From Rahnella inusitata_A (GTDB lineage Bacteria; Pseudomonadota; Gammaproteobacteria; Enterobacterales; Enterobacteriaceae): a stretch of 64,000 nt of DNA. Each line of letters begins with the position of its first letter. Within the stretch, counting starts at the first letter, position 1. The position numbers and the translations under genes are program-made. The notes below the pieces were generated by a model that saw only the letters and a program-made list of their open reading frames with translations, had not been told where the DNA came from and did no database searches. The DNA is taken from the NCBI RefSeq assembly GCF_965118895.1, contig NZ_CBCPJJ010000025.1:62001-126000 (forward strand), in the 5' to 3' direction. This document shows, in pieces, positions 16,140 through 24,578 of the stretch.

Positions 16140-17066
16140 ATGTCAGAGCAGTTCCTCTATTTCACTCAGCAGATGTTCAACGGCGTAACGTTGGGCAGTA
16201 CTTATGCGCTGATCGCCATCGGTTACACCATGGTTTACGGCATTATCGGCATGATCAACTTCGCCCACGGCGAGGTGTATATGATCGGCAGCTATGTCTC
16301 CTTTATCGTGATTGCCGCCCTGATGATGATGGGTATCGATGCCAGCTGGTTGCTGATCGGTGCCGGATTTATCGCGGCGATTGTGATTTCCAGTGCCTAC
16401 GGCTGGAGCATTGAACGCGTGGCCTACAAGCCGGTGCGTAACTCCAAACGTCTTATTGCACTGATTTCCGCCATCGGGATGTCCATCTTCTTACAAAACT
16501 ACGTCAGCCTGACGCAGGGCTCGCGCGATCTCGCTTTACCGAGCCTGGTCACCGGCCAGTGGACGATCGGCGAAACCAACGGCTTCGCGGCGACCATCAG
16601 CACCATGCAGCTGATCATCTGGGTTGTGACCTTTATCGCCATGCTGGCACTGACGCTGTTCATTCGCTATTCGCGCATGGGGCGTGCCTGCCGCGCCTGT
16701 GCAGAAGACCTCAAAATGGCCAGTCTGCTGGGTATCAGCACCGACCGCGTGATCTCCCTGACGTTTGTTATTGGCGCTCTGATGGCGGCGGTGGCGGGCG
16801 TGCTGCTTGGTCAGTTCTATGGTGTGATTAACCCGTACATCGGCTTTATGGCCGGGATGAAGGCCTTCACCGCGGCGGTGCTTGGTGGCATCGGCAGCAT
16901 TCCGGGCGCAATGATCGGCGGCCTGATTCTGGGCGTGGCCGAAGCGCTGACCTCCGCCTATCTGAGTACTGAATACAAAGACGTCGTTTCCTTTGCACTG
17001 CTGATCGTCGTGTTGTTGGTGCTGCCGACCGGTATTCTGGGCCGTCCGGAGGTGGAGAAAGTATGA
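16140..17066 (+). CDS. livH: Branched-chain amino acid ABC permease LivH
   Basis: 308 residues, a hydrophobic permease with about eight membrane segments and the LivH-type EAA-like cytoplasmic loop (SRMGRACRACAEDLKMASLLGI). It pairs with LivM in the inner membrane. AAGGATAGGGT precedes the ATG. Its stop overlaps the livM start in ATGA. Confidence 0.95.
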   Translation: MSEQFLYFTQQMFNGVTLGSTYALIAIGYTMVYGIIGMINFAHGEVYMIGSYVSFIVIAALMMMGIDASWLLIGAGFIAAIVISSAYGWSIERVAYKPVRNSKRLIALISAIGMSIFLQNYVSLTQGSRDLALPSLVTGQWTIGETNGFAATISTMQLIIWVVTFIAMLALTLFIRYSRMGRACRACAEDLKMASLLGISTDRVISLTFVIGALMAAVAGVLLGQFYGVINPYIGFMAGMKAFTAAVLGGIGSIPGAMIGGLILGVAEALTSAYLSTEYKDVVSFALLIVVLLVLPTGILGRPEVEKV

Positions 17067-18352
17067 AGCGCCTGAATCTCTTAAATGCGCTGGTCTCCGC
17101 GTTTGTCCTGCTGATTCTGGCGGCGTTCATCATGGGGCTGCAACTTAGTCTTGATGGCACCAAACTGGTAGTGAACGGCGCGGGTGAAGTGCGCTGGACG
17201 TGGATCGCCATCGGTTGTGCGATTGTCTTTGTTTTCCAGCTGTTCCGCCCGATGGTGAGCAGTGGTCTGAAGAAAGTTTCCGGGCCTGGCTGGGTTCTGC
17301 CGAGTTTTGACGGCTCGACGCCGAAACAAAAACTGCTGGCGCTGGTATTGATCATCGCCGCCGTCGCGTGGCCGTTTATCGTCTCACGCGGCACGGTGGA
17401 CATCGCCACGCTGACGCTCATCTACATCATGCTGGGCCTCGGTCTGAACGTCGTCGTGGGCTTGTCCGGTCTGCTGGTGCTCGGTTACGGCGGCTTTTAC
17501 GCCATCGGCGCCTACACCTACGCGTTGCTCAATCACTATTACGGCATTGGTTTCTGGGAGGCGTTACCGCTGGCCGGTCTGGTTTCGGCGGCGTTTGGAT
17601 TCCTGCTTGGATTCCCGGTGCTGCGATTACGGGGTGATTATCTGGCAATCGTGACGCTCGGCTTCGGTGAAATCGTGCGTATTTTGCTGCTCAATAATAC
17701 CGAGCTGACCGGCGGGCCGAACGGAATCAGCCAGATCCCCAAACCGACGCTGTTCGGGCTGGAGTTCAGCCGGACACCGCGCGACGGCGGCTGGGATACC
17801 TTCAGCAACTTCTTCGGCGTCGCCTATGACCCGAGTGACCGCATTATCTTCCTGTACATGGTCGCACTGCTGCTGGTGGTCGCCACGCTGTTCATCATCA
17901 ACCGTTTGCTGCGGATGCCGCTCGGGCGTGCATGGGAAGCGCTGCGTGAAGATGAAATCGCCTGCCGCTCTCTTGGCCTGAATCCGACGCGCATCAAACT
18001 GACCGCGTTCACCATCAGTGCCGCGTTTGCCGGTTTCGCCGGTACGTTGTTCGCTGCGCGTCAGGGCTTCGTCAGCCCGGAATCCTTCACCTTTGCGGAG
18101 TCCGCTTTCGTGCTGGCTATCGTGGTGCTCGGCGGGATGGGCTCACAGTTTGCGGTCATCCTGGCGGCGATCCTGCTGGTGGTGTCCCGGGAGCTGATGC
18201 GCGATCTCAACGAATACAGCATGTTATTGCTCGGTGCCTTAATGGTGCTGATGATGATCTGGCGTCCGCAAGGTTTACTGCCGATGAAGCGCCCGCAGCT
18301 CAAACTGAAGCTGTCTAAAAAACAAATCGCCGATCAGGGGGAACAGGCATGA
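17063..18352 (+). CDS. livM: Branched-chain amino acid ABC permease LivM
   Basis: 429 residues. An N-terminal extension with extra membrane segments is followed by the conserved permease core with GLGLNVVVGLSGLLVLGYGGF and the loop PLGRAWEALREDEIACRSLGLN that contacts the ATPases. Partner of LivH. It overlaps livH and livG by four bases each (ATGA junctions), a sign of tight translational coupling. Confidence 0.95.
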   Translation: MKRLNLLNALVSAFVLLILAAFIMGLQLSLDGTKLVVNGAGEVRWTWIAIGCAIVFVFQLFRPMVSSGLKKVSGPGWVLPSFDGSTPKQKLLALVLIIAAVAWPFIVSRGTVDIATLTLIYIMLGLGLNVVVGLSGLLVLGYGGFYAIGAYTYALLNHYYGIGFWEALPLAGLVSAAFGFLLGFPVLRLRGDYLAIVTLGFGEIVRILLLNNTELTGGPNGISQIPKPTLFGLEFSRTPRDGGWDTFSNFFGVAYDPSDRIIFLYMVALLLVVATLFIINRLLRMPLGRAWEALREDEIACRSLGLNPTRIKLTAFTISAAFAGFAGTLFAARQGFVSPESFTFAESAFVLAIVVLGGMGSQFAVILAAILLVVSRELMRDLNEYSMLLLGALMVLMMIWRPQGLLPMKRPQLKLKLSKKQIADQGEQA

Positions 18353-19119
18353 GCACGCAACCTCTGTTAGCCGTTGAAGGTCTGACGATGCGTTTTGGCG
18401 GCCTGCTGGCGGTCAATAACGTCGCGCTGAACCTTAATCAGGGCGAAATTGTGTCACTTATCGGCCCGAACGGTGCGGGTAAAACCACGGTGTTCAACTG
18501 CCTGACCGGTTTTTACAAACCGAGCGGCGGGACCATCAAGCTGCGCGAACAGCATCTTGAAGGATTACCGGGGCAGAAAATTGCCCGTATGGGCGTCGTC
18601 AGAACGTTCCAGCATGTGCGGCTGTTCCGCGAAATGACGGTGATCGAAAACCTGCTGGTCGCCCAGCATCAACACCTGAAAAGCGGCGTGCTGGCGGGTC
18701 TGTTCAAGACGCCGGGCTTTCGCCGTGCCGAAGCTGACGCACTGGATCGCGCCGCCGACTGGCTGGAGCGCGTCGGTTTACTTGAGCTGGCGAACCGTCA
18801 GGCGGGCAATCTGGCGTACGGTCAGCAGCGTCGTCTGGAGATCGTTCGCTGCATGGTGACGCGTCCGGAAATTCTGATGCTCGATGAGCCTGCTGCGGGT
18901 CTGAATCCGCGCGAAACCGAAGAGCTGAACCAGCTTATCGCCGAACTGCGTAACCAGCACAGCGTGTCGGTGTTGCTGATTGAGCATGATATGAAACTGG
19001 TGATGGGCATTTCCGACCGCATCTACGTGGTGAATCAGGGAACGCCGCTGGCGCAGGGCACGCCGGCTGAAATTCGTAACAATCCGGATGTGATCCGTGC
19101 GTATCTTGGCGAAGGGTAA
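18349..19119 (+). CDS. livG: Branched-chain amino acid ABC ATPase LivG
   Basis: 256 residues. Walker A GPNGAGKTT, the family signature LAYGQQRRLEIVRCM in place of the usual LSGGQ, and Walker B ILMLDEPAAGLN. The C terminus ends AYLGEG as in LivG proteins. It powers the LivHM pore together with LivF. Confidence 0.95.
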   Translation: MSTQPLLAVEGLTMRFGGLLAVNNVALNLNQGEIVSLIGPNGAGKTTVFNCLTGFYKPSGGTIKLREQHLEGLPGQKIARMGVVRTFQHVRLFREMTVIENLLVAQHQHLKSGVLAGLFKTPGFRRAEADALDRAADWLERVGLLELANRQAGNLAYGQQRRLEIVRCMVTRPEILMLDEPAAGLNPRETEELNQLIAELRNQHSVSVLLIEHDMKLVMGISDRIYVVNQGTPLAQGTPAEIRNNPDVIRAYLGEG

Positions 19120-19132
19120 GGGGCAGAACACG

Positions 19133-19834
19133 ATGTTGTCATTCAATCAGGTATCCGCCCATTACGGCAAAATTCAGGCGCTGCATGAAGTCAGCCTGAG
19201 CATTAATAAAGGCGAAATCGTCACGCTGATCGGTGCGAACGGCGCGGGGAAAACCACGCTGCTCGGCAGTTTATGTGGCGAACCACGCGCGTCGCACGGC
19301 TCGATTATTTTCGAAGGACAGGACATCACGCAGTGGCAGACTGCCAAAATTATGCGCGGCGATATTGCGATTGTGCCGGAAGGCCGTCGTGTGTTCTCGC
19401 GCATGACGGTGGAAGAAAATCTGGCGATGGGCGGCTTCTTCGCCACCCGCGATCAGTTCCACTCGCGTCTGGAGCGCGTGTTCGAGCTGTTCCCGCGCCT
19501 GAAAGAGCGTCGGGTACAGCGTTCGGGCACCATGTCCGGCGGCGAACAACAGATGCTGGCGATTGGCCGTGCGCTGATGAGCCAGCCGCGTCTGCTGCTG
19601 CTCGATGAACCTTCGCTCGGGCTTGCGCCGATCATCATCCAGCAGATTTTCGACACCATCCAGCAGTTGCGCGAAGAGGGGATGACCATCTTCCTGGTTG
19701 AGCAAAACGCCAATCAGGCGCTGAAACTCGCCGATCGCGGTTATGTGCTGGAGAACGGTCATGTGGTGCTGGAAGACACCGGCGCGGCGCTGCTGGCCAA
19801 CGAAGCCGTGCGTGCGGCGTATCTCGGCGCGTAA
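19133..19834 (+). CDS. livF: Branched-chain amino acid ABC ATPase LivF
   Basis: 233 residues, Walker A GANGAGKTT, signature MSGGEQQMLAIGRAL, Walker B LLLLDEPSLGLAP. The ATG at 19133 is chosen because it gives the family start MLSFxxVSAHYGKIQALHEVSL and has GGGG upstream; a GTG at 19097 would lie inside livG. Last gene of livKHMGF. Confidence 0.94.
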   Translation: MLSFNQVSAHYGKIQALHEVSLSINKGEIVTLIGANGAGKTTLLGSLCGEPRASHGSIIFEGQDITQWQTAKIMRGDIAIVPEGRRVFSRMTVEENLAMGGFFATRDQFHSRLERVFELFPRLKERRVQRSGTMSGGEQQMLAIGRALMSQPRLLLLDEPSLGLAPIIIQQIFDTIQQLREEGMTIFLVEQNANQALKLADRGYVLENGHVVLEDTGAALLANEAVRAAYLGA

Positions 19835-19871
19835 CGGCGGCTGAAATCGTAAATATTTGCTGTAATATCTC

Positions 19872-19906
19872 AAAACCGCACGGCTGGCGCTTTGCGGTTT
19901 TTATTT
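19872..19906 (+). terminator. Terminator after livF
   Basis: Stem AAACCGCA / TGCGGTTT with a 12-base loop, followed by a T-rich tail. It closes the liv operon before the aminotransferase gene. Confidence 0.75.
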
Positions 19907-19965
19907 TGTCGATAAATTAACAACTCTTACATTCTTATAACTTGGCACATCATCAGGAACATTTC

Positions 19966-21153
19966 ATGAACACAGAAGGTTTACTCGCCGCCCGTATGGT
20001 CAGGCTTAAAAGTTCGGCCATCCGGGAACTGCTGAAACACAGCAAAATGGAAGGCGTTATTTCACTGGCGGGTGGTATTCCTTCTTCAGCGCTCTTCGAT
20101 TTCGATGGCCTGCGTGAAGCGACGCAGATGGCAATCACTGAACAGCCTGAGCACGCGTTCCAGTACGGCCTGACGGAAGGCAGTCATACGCTGCGTGAGC
20201 GTATTGCTGAGCTTTGCGCCGAGCGCGGTGTGGTGGCCAGTGCGGACGATATCGTGGTTACCGCCGGTTCTCAGCAGGCGCTGGATCTGGTGATGCGCGC
20301 GGTCGTAAATCCCGATGATATTTTCGTGGTGGAACGCCCGACTTATCTGGCGGCGTTGCAAACGCTGGAACTGGCCGAAGCGCAAATTCTTTCTGTGGGT
20401 TCTGACGGCGACGGCATGATTGTCGATGAACTGGCTGAATTGCTGAAAACCCGAAAAATCAAAGGCGTGTATCTGGTGCCGACGTTTGGCAACCCGAGCG
20501 GCGTGACCCTCAGCCGTGCGCGTCGCGAACAGCTGGTACAACTGGCGAAAAAACATGAATTTCTGATTGTGGAAGATGATCCGTACGGTGAACTGCGTTT
20601 CACCGACGAACGCCAGCCGACGCTGTTTGCACTGTCCAAAGCGCTATACGGCCACGCTGAAAACATCATCTATACCTCAACGTTCTCCAAGATTCTGGCT
20701 CCGGGCCTGCGTCTGGGCTGGGTGATCATGCCTGACTGGCTGCTGCACAAAGTGGCGATCATCAAACAGGCGGCGGATTTGCACGCCAGTGCGCTGTCGC
20801 AGTCGATTGCCGAATGCTATCTCGGCCTGGGGCGGCTGCCTGCGCAAATTGAAACCATCCGCGCTGCGTACAAAAAGAAATGTGAAGTCATGGCTGAATT
20901 GTTGGAACGTGAACTGGGCGACGTGCTGACCTTTGAATATCCGAAAGGCGGGATGTTCCTCTGGGCGCGATTCCGCGAGCCGCGTAACTGTGCCGAGTGG
21001 ATGAAAAAGACGCTGGAGCAGGGCGTTGTGTTTGTGCCGGGCGAATTCTTCTATGCCGACAACCCTGATCACTCCACCTTCCGTCTGTCGTTCGCCACAG
21101 CAACCGAAGAGCAAATGCACGAGGCCGTTGCCCGCCTGAAACGCGCGCTGTAA
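19966..21153 (+). CDS. PLP-dependent class I/II aminotransferase (LysN/Aro8-like)
   Basis: 395 residues of fold-type I aminotransferase. The PLP lysine is Lys242 in STFSKILAPGLRLGW. Other conserved parts are GSQQALDLV (phosphate cup), PTFGNPSG (the Asn contacting the cofactor) and VEDDPYGELRF. There is no N-terminal GntR domain, so it is an enzyme of the 2-aminoadipate/aromatic/branched-chain aminotransferase type, not a MocR regulator. The start has AGGAAC nearby; an upstream TTG at 19942 is less likely. Its place right after liv suggests a branched-chain substrate, but the sequence alone does not fix specificity. Confidence 0.88.
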   Translation: MNTEGLLAARMVRLKSSAIRELLKHSKMEGVISLAGGIPSSALFDFDGLREATQMAITEQPEHAFQYGLTEGSHTLRERIAELCAERGVVASADDIVVTAGSQQALDLVMRAVVNPDDIFVVERPTYLAALQTLELAEAQILSVGSDGDGMIVDELAELLKTRKIKGVYLVPTFGNPSGVTLSRARREQLVQLAKKHEFLIVEDDPYGELRFTDERQPTLFALSKALYGHAENIIYTSTFSKILAPGLRLGWVIMPDWLLHKVAIIKQAADLHASALSQSIAECYLGLGRLPAQIETIRAAYKKKCEVMAELLERELGDVLTFEYPKGGMFLWARFREPRNCAEWMKKTLEQGVVFVPGEFFYADNPDHSTFRLSFATATEEQMHEAVARLKRAL

Positions 21154-21176
21154 TCCCCCGCATTCTCGTCTCTCAG

Positions 21177-21206
21177 GCGCACCGCATATCCGGTGCGCTT
21201 TTTTTT
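21177..21206 (+). terminator. Terminator after the aminotransferase gene
   Basis: Stem GCGCACCG / CGGTGCGC with a 6-base loop followed by about nine T. Confidence 0.92.
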
Positions 21207-21238
21207 TGCCATCTATCCGTCACTTCCAGTTAACGCTC

Positions 21239-21256
21239 CTGTCACATCAATGTCAT
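21239..21256 (+). promoter_or_regulatory. Pho box upstream of ugpB
   Basis: CTGTCAC-ATCA-ATGTCAT, two 7-base PhoB half-sites separated by four bases, closely matches the PHO box. A further CTGTCAT at 21272-21278 and GTGTCAT at 21285-21291 are related but spaced six bases apart. PhoB control of ugp under phosphate limitation is established in E. coli. Confidence 0.8.
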
Positions 21257-21358
21257 TTAACGGTTATTTTTCTGTCATTTAGCCGTGTCATGTTAGCTCC
21301 CGAATCAGAAAATCCTTACACCAACTGACATCACACCAGCCCTCTTCAGGAGACAAGC

Positions 21359-22675
21359 ATGCTTAAGCACGCTGTTACAAAAACGACACTTTGCATCGCA
21401 CTGGCATTCGCGTTCAGCACCCAGGCGATGGCGGTTACAGAAATTCCGTTCTGGCATTCTATGGATGGCGAACTCGGTAAAGAAGTGAACTCGCTGGCCG
21501 ACCGTTTTAACCAGGCGCACCCTGATGTCAAAATCGTGCCGGTCTACAAAGGCAAATACGATGAAAGCCTGGCCGCCGGTATCGCCGCATACCGCACCGG
21601 TAACGCACCTGCCATCTTGCAGGTTTATGAAGTAGGCACCGCGACCATGATGGCGAGTAAAGCCATCAAGCCGGTGTATGAAGTGTTCAGCGACGCCGGC
21701 CTTAAGCAGGACGTGTCGCAGTTCGTGCCGACAGTGTCCGGTTATTACTCCGATTCCAAAGGCCGTCTGCTGTCCCAGCCTTTCAACAGCTCCACGCCGG
21801 TGCTGTATTACAACAAAGATGCCTTCAAGAAAGCCGGTCTGAATCCGGATCAGCCACCAAAAACCTGGCAGGACATGGCTGCTTACACCGAGAAACTGCG
21901 TGAAGCGGGCATGAAGTGCGGTTACGCCAGCGGCTGGCAGGGTTGGATCCAGATTGAGAACTTCAGCGCCTGGCATGGTTTGCCGATCGCCTCTAAAAAC
22001 AACGGTTTTGACGGCACCGATGCGGTTCTGGAATTCAACAAACCAGAACAAATCAAACATATTCAGATGCTCGAAGACATGAACAAAAAAGGTGACTTCA
22101 CCTATTTTGGTCGTAAAGACGAGTCCACCGCCAAGTTCTATAACGGTGATTGCGCCATGACCACCGCGTCTTCCGGCTCACTGGCGGATATCCGTCAGTA
22201 CTCCAAATTCAACTACGGCGTAGGCATGATGCCTTATGACGCGGATGTGAAGGGCGCGCCACAAAATGCCATCATCGGCGGCGCGAGCCTGTGGGTGATG
22301 AACGGTAAAGACAAAGACACTTACAAAGGCGTCGCCGAATTCCTGCAATACCTGACCACACCGGAAATCGCCGCCGAATGGCACCAGAAAACCGGCTATC
22401 TGCCTGTGACCACCGCCGCGTATGAGCTGACCAAAAAAGAAGGCTTCTACGAGAAGAACCCAGGTTCTGATGTCGCGACCCGCCAGATGCTGAACAAGCC
22501 ACCGTTAGCGTTCACCAAAGGTCTGCGCCTGGGCAACATGCCGCAAATTCGTACCATTGTGGATGAAGAACTGGAAAGCGTGTGGAGCGGTAAGAAGTCT
22601 GCCAAAGAAGCTTTGGATACTGCGGTACAGCGCGGGGATTTACTGTTACGTCGCTTCGAAGCTTCGACGAAGTAA
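21359..22675 (+). CDS. ugpB: Glycerol-3-phosphate periplasmic binding protein UgpB
   Basis: 438 residues with a signal peptide cut after AMA (about residue 25), then a type-1 extracellular solute-binding fold. Family segments include EIPFWHSMDGELG, SFNSSTPVLYYNKDAFKKAG and GGASLWVMNG-like ligand loops. It captures sn-glycerol 3-phosphate and glycerophosphodiesters for UgpAEC. GGAG lies nine bases before the ATG. It is first in ugpBAECQ and behind a Pho box. A repeat element separates it from ugpA. Confidence 0.95.
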   Translation: MLKHAVTKTTLCIALAFAFSTQAMAVTEIPFWHSMDGELGKEVNSLADRFNQAHPDVKIVPVYKGKYDESLAAGIAAYRTGNAPAILQVYEVGTATMMASKAIKPVYEVFSDAGLKQDVSQFVPTVSGYYSDSKGRLLSQPFNSSTPVLYYNKDAFKKAGLNPDQPPKTWQDMAAYTEKLREAGMKCGYASGWQGWIQIENFSAWHGLPIASKNNGFDGTDAVLEFNKPEQIKHIQMLEDMNKKGDFTYFGRKDESTAKFYNGDCAMTTASSGSLADIRQYSKFNYGVGMMPYDADVKGAPQNAIIGGASLWVMNGKDKDTYKGVAEFLQYLTTPEIAAEWHQKTGYLPVTTAAYELTKKEGFYEKNPGSDVATRQMLNKPPLAFTKGLRLGNMPQIRTIVDEELESVWSGKKSAKEALDTAVQRGDLLLRRFEASTK

Positions 22676-22678
22676 GTC

Positions 22679-22808
22679 GGCTACTGCGCTTTGCCAGCCT
22701 GGGATTGGGCAGTGCTCGCTCTCCTCATGGACTATGTGTCCACTCCGGGAGCTGTGCGCTGTCCGCACCCAGTCTGGCTTCGCTCGCTACGCCTCACCCG
22801 GAGTAGCC
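22679..22808. repeat. Palindromic 130-base element between ugpB and ugpA
   Basis: The element starts three bases after the ugpB stop. Its ends GGCTACT (22679-22685) and AGTAGCC (22802-22808) are perfect inverted repeats. Inside, ACTCCGGG (22742-22749) pairs perfectly with CCCGGAGT (22797-22804), and GTGCG (22754-22758) with CGCAC (22764-22768). The outer and inner pairings share 22802-22804, so only one can form at a time. There is no coding potential. Likely a dispersed, non-autonomous repeat of the genus. Confidence 0.65.
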
Positions 22809-22842
22809 TGTCTTTTGTAATCGTATCAACGAGTAAACCATC

Positions 22843-23730
22843 ATGAGTTCACACCGTCCCGGTTTTGGTTGCAGCTGGTTGCCTTACGCACTGGTTTTAC
22901 CGCAGCTGCTGATCACCGCGATATTTTTCCTGTGGCCTGCGGGTCAGGCGCTGTGGTATTCGGTGCAGACGCTGGATCCGTTCGGGTTATCCAGCCAGTT
23001 TGCCGGCATGGCTAACTTCACGCAGCTGTTTGCGGATCCGTACTATCTCGAATCCTTTTATACCACGTTGAAATTCAGCTTTATGGTGGCGTTTATCGGG
23101 CTGGCAGTGTCGCTGTTTTTCGCCGCGCTGGTCGATCACGTCATTCGCGGCAGCCGCATTTATCAGACGCTGATGATCCTGCCGTATGCCGTTGCACCGG
23201 CAGTGGCTGCCGTTTTATGGATGTTTTTATTCAGCCCCGGCCTCGGCCTGATATCGCATTTCCTGGCTTCGATCGGCTACAACTGGAACCACGCGCAAAA
23301 CAGCGGACAGGCAATGTTCCTGGTGGTGCTGGCGTCGGTCTGGAAGCAGGTCAGCTACAACTTCCTGTTCTTCCTCGCCGCGTTGCAGTCAATTCCTAAA
23401 TCGCTGGTAGAGGCCGCCGCTATTGATGGTGCTGGCCCGGTGCGACGCTTCTTCAATCTGGTGCTGCCGCTGATTTCGCCGGTCAGCTTCTTCCTGCTGG
23501 TGGTGAATCTGGTTTACGCCTTCTTCGATACCTTCCCGGTGATCGACGCCGCGACCGGCGGTGGCCCGATACAGGCGACGACCACGCTTATCTACAAAGT
23601 GTACCGCGAAGGTTTCTCCGGTCTGGATCTCTCCAGCTCCGCCGCGCAGTCCGTCATTTTGATGATGCTGGTGATTGGCCTGACGTTCATTCAGTTCCGC
23701 TTCGTCGAGCGTAAGGTGCGTTATCAATGA
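22843..23730 (+). CDS. ugpA: Glycerol-3-phosphate ABC permease UgpA
   Basis: 295 residues with six membrane segments and the EAA loop LQSIPKSLVEAAAIDGAGPVRRFF cited in part (EAAAIDGAG) that docks with UgpC. MalF-type inner-membrane permease, partner of UgpE. The Shine-Dalgarno is poor, so expression may depend on the message structure left by the upstream repeat. Its stop overlaps the ugpE start (ATGA). Confidence 0.94.
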   Translation: MSSHRPGFGCSWLPYALVLPQLLITAIFFLWPAGQALWYSVQTLDPFGLSSQFAGMANFTQLFADPYYLESFYTTLKFSFMVAFIGLAVSLFFAALVDHVIRGSRIYQTLMILPYAVAPAVAAVLWMFLFSPGLGLISHFLASIGYNWNHAQNSGQAMFLVVLASVWKQVSYNFLFFLAALQSIPKSLVEAAAIDGAGPVRRFFNLVLPLISPVSFFLLVVNLVYAFFDTFPVIDAATGGGPIQATTTLIYKVYREGFSGLDLSSSAAQSVILMMLVIGLTFIQFRFVERKVRYQ

Positions 23731-24572
23731 TTGAAAACCGCAGAGGGCTGGATATTTTCAGCCACATCATGCTGCTGCTCGGCGTGCTGGTGATCCTCTT
23801 CCCGCTGTACGTCGCGTTTGTCGCAGCGTCTCTGGATAACAAACAGATTTTTGAAGTGCCGATGACGCTCATTCCCGGTACGCATTTATGGGAAAACATC
23901 AGCGCCATCTGGACGCAGGGCGTCGGCAATAACAGTCCGGCATTCGGACGCCTGCTGATTAACAGCTTCATCATGGCAATCGTCATCACCGTCGGAAAAA
24001 TCTCTGTCTCAATGCTCTCGGCATTCGCGATCGTCTATTTCCGCTTTCCGCTGCGTAACCTGTTCTTCTGGCTGATTTTTATGACGCTGATGTTACCGGT
24101 GGAAGTGCGTATTTTCCCGACAGTACAGGTGATCGCTAATCTGCATATGCTCGACAGCTACACCGGCCTGACGCTGCCGCTGATGGCGTCAGCCACCGCG
24201 ACGTTTCTGTTCCGCCAGTTCTTCATGACCCTGCCGGATGAACTGCTGGAAGCGGCGCGTATCGACGGCGCGGGCGCGATGCGCTTTTTCTGGGACATCG
24301 TACTGCCGCTGTCGAAAACTAACCTCGCGGCGCTGTTCGTTATCACCTTTATTTACGGCTGGAACCAGTATCTGTGGCCGATTTTGATCACCAGCGATGC
24401 CTCGATGGGCACGGCGGTGGCGGGGATTAAAAGCATGATCTCCTCAGGCGACGGCTCGACACAATGGAATCAGGTGATGGCGGCCATGATCCTGACATTA
24501 TTGCCACCGCTGGCGGTGGTGCTCCTGATGCAGCGCTGGTTTGTGCGCGGTCTGGTAGACAGTGAGAAGTAA
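23727..24572 (+). CDS. ugpE: Glycerol-3-phosphate ABC permease UgpE
   Basis: 281 residues, MalG-type permease with six membrane segments and EAA motif LLEAARIDGAGAMRFF. Overlaps ugpA by four bases. ugpC begins six bases after its stop. Confidence 0.94.
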   Translation: MIENRRGLDIFSHIMLLLGVLVILFPLYVAFVAASLDNKQIFEVPMTLIPGTHLWENISAIWTQGVGNNSPAFGRLLINSFIMAIVITVGKISVSMLSAFAIVYFRFPLRNLFFWLIFMTLMLPVEVRIFPTVQVIANLHMLDSYTGLTLPLMASATATFLFRQFFMTLPDELLEAARIDGAGAMRFFWDIVLPLSKTNLAALFVITFIYGWNQYLWPILITSDASMGTAVAGIKSMISSGDGSTQWNQVMAAMILTLLPPLAVVLLMQRWFVRGLVDSEK

Positions 24573-24578
24573 ACCGAA

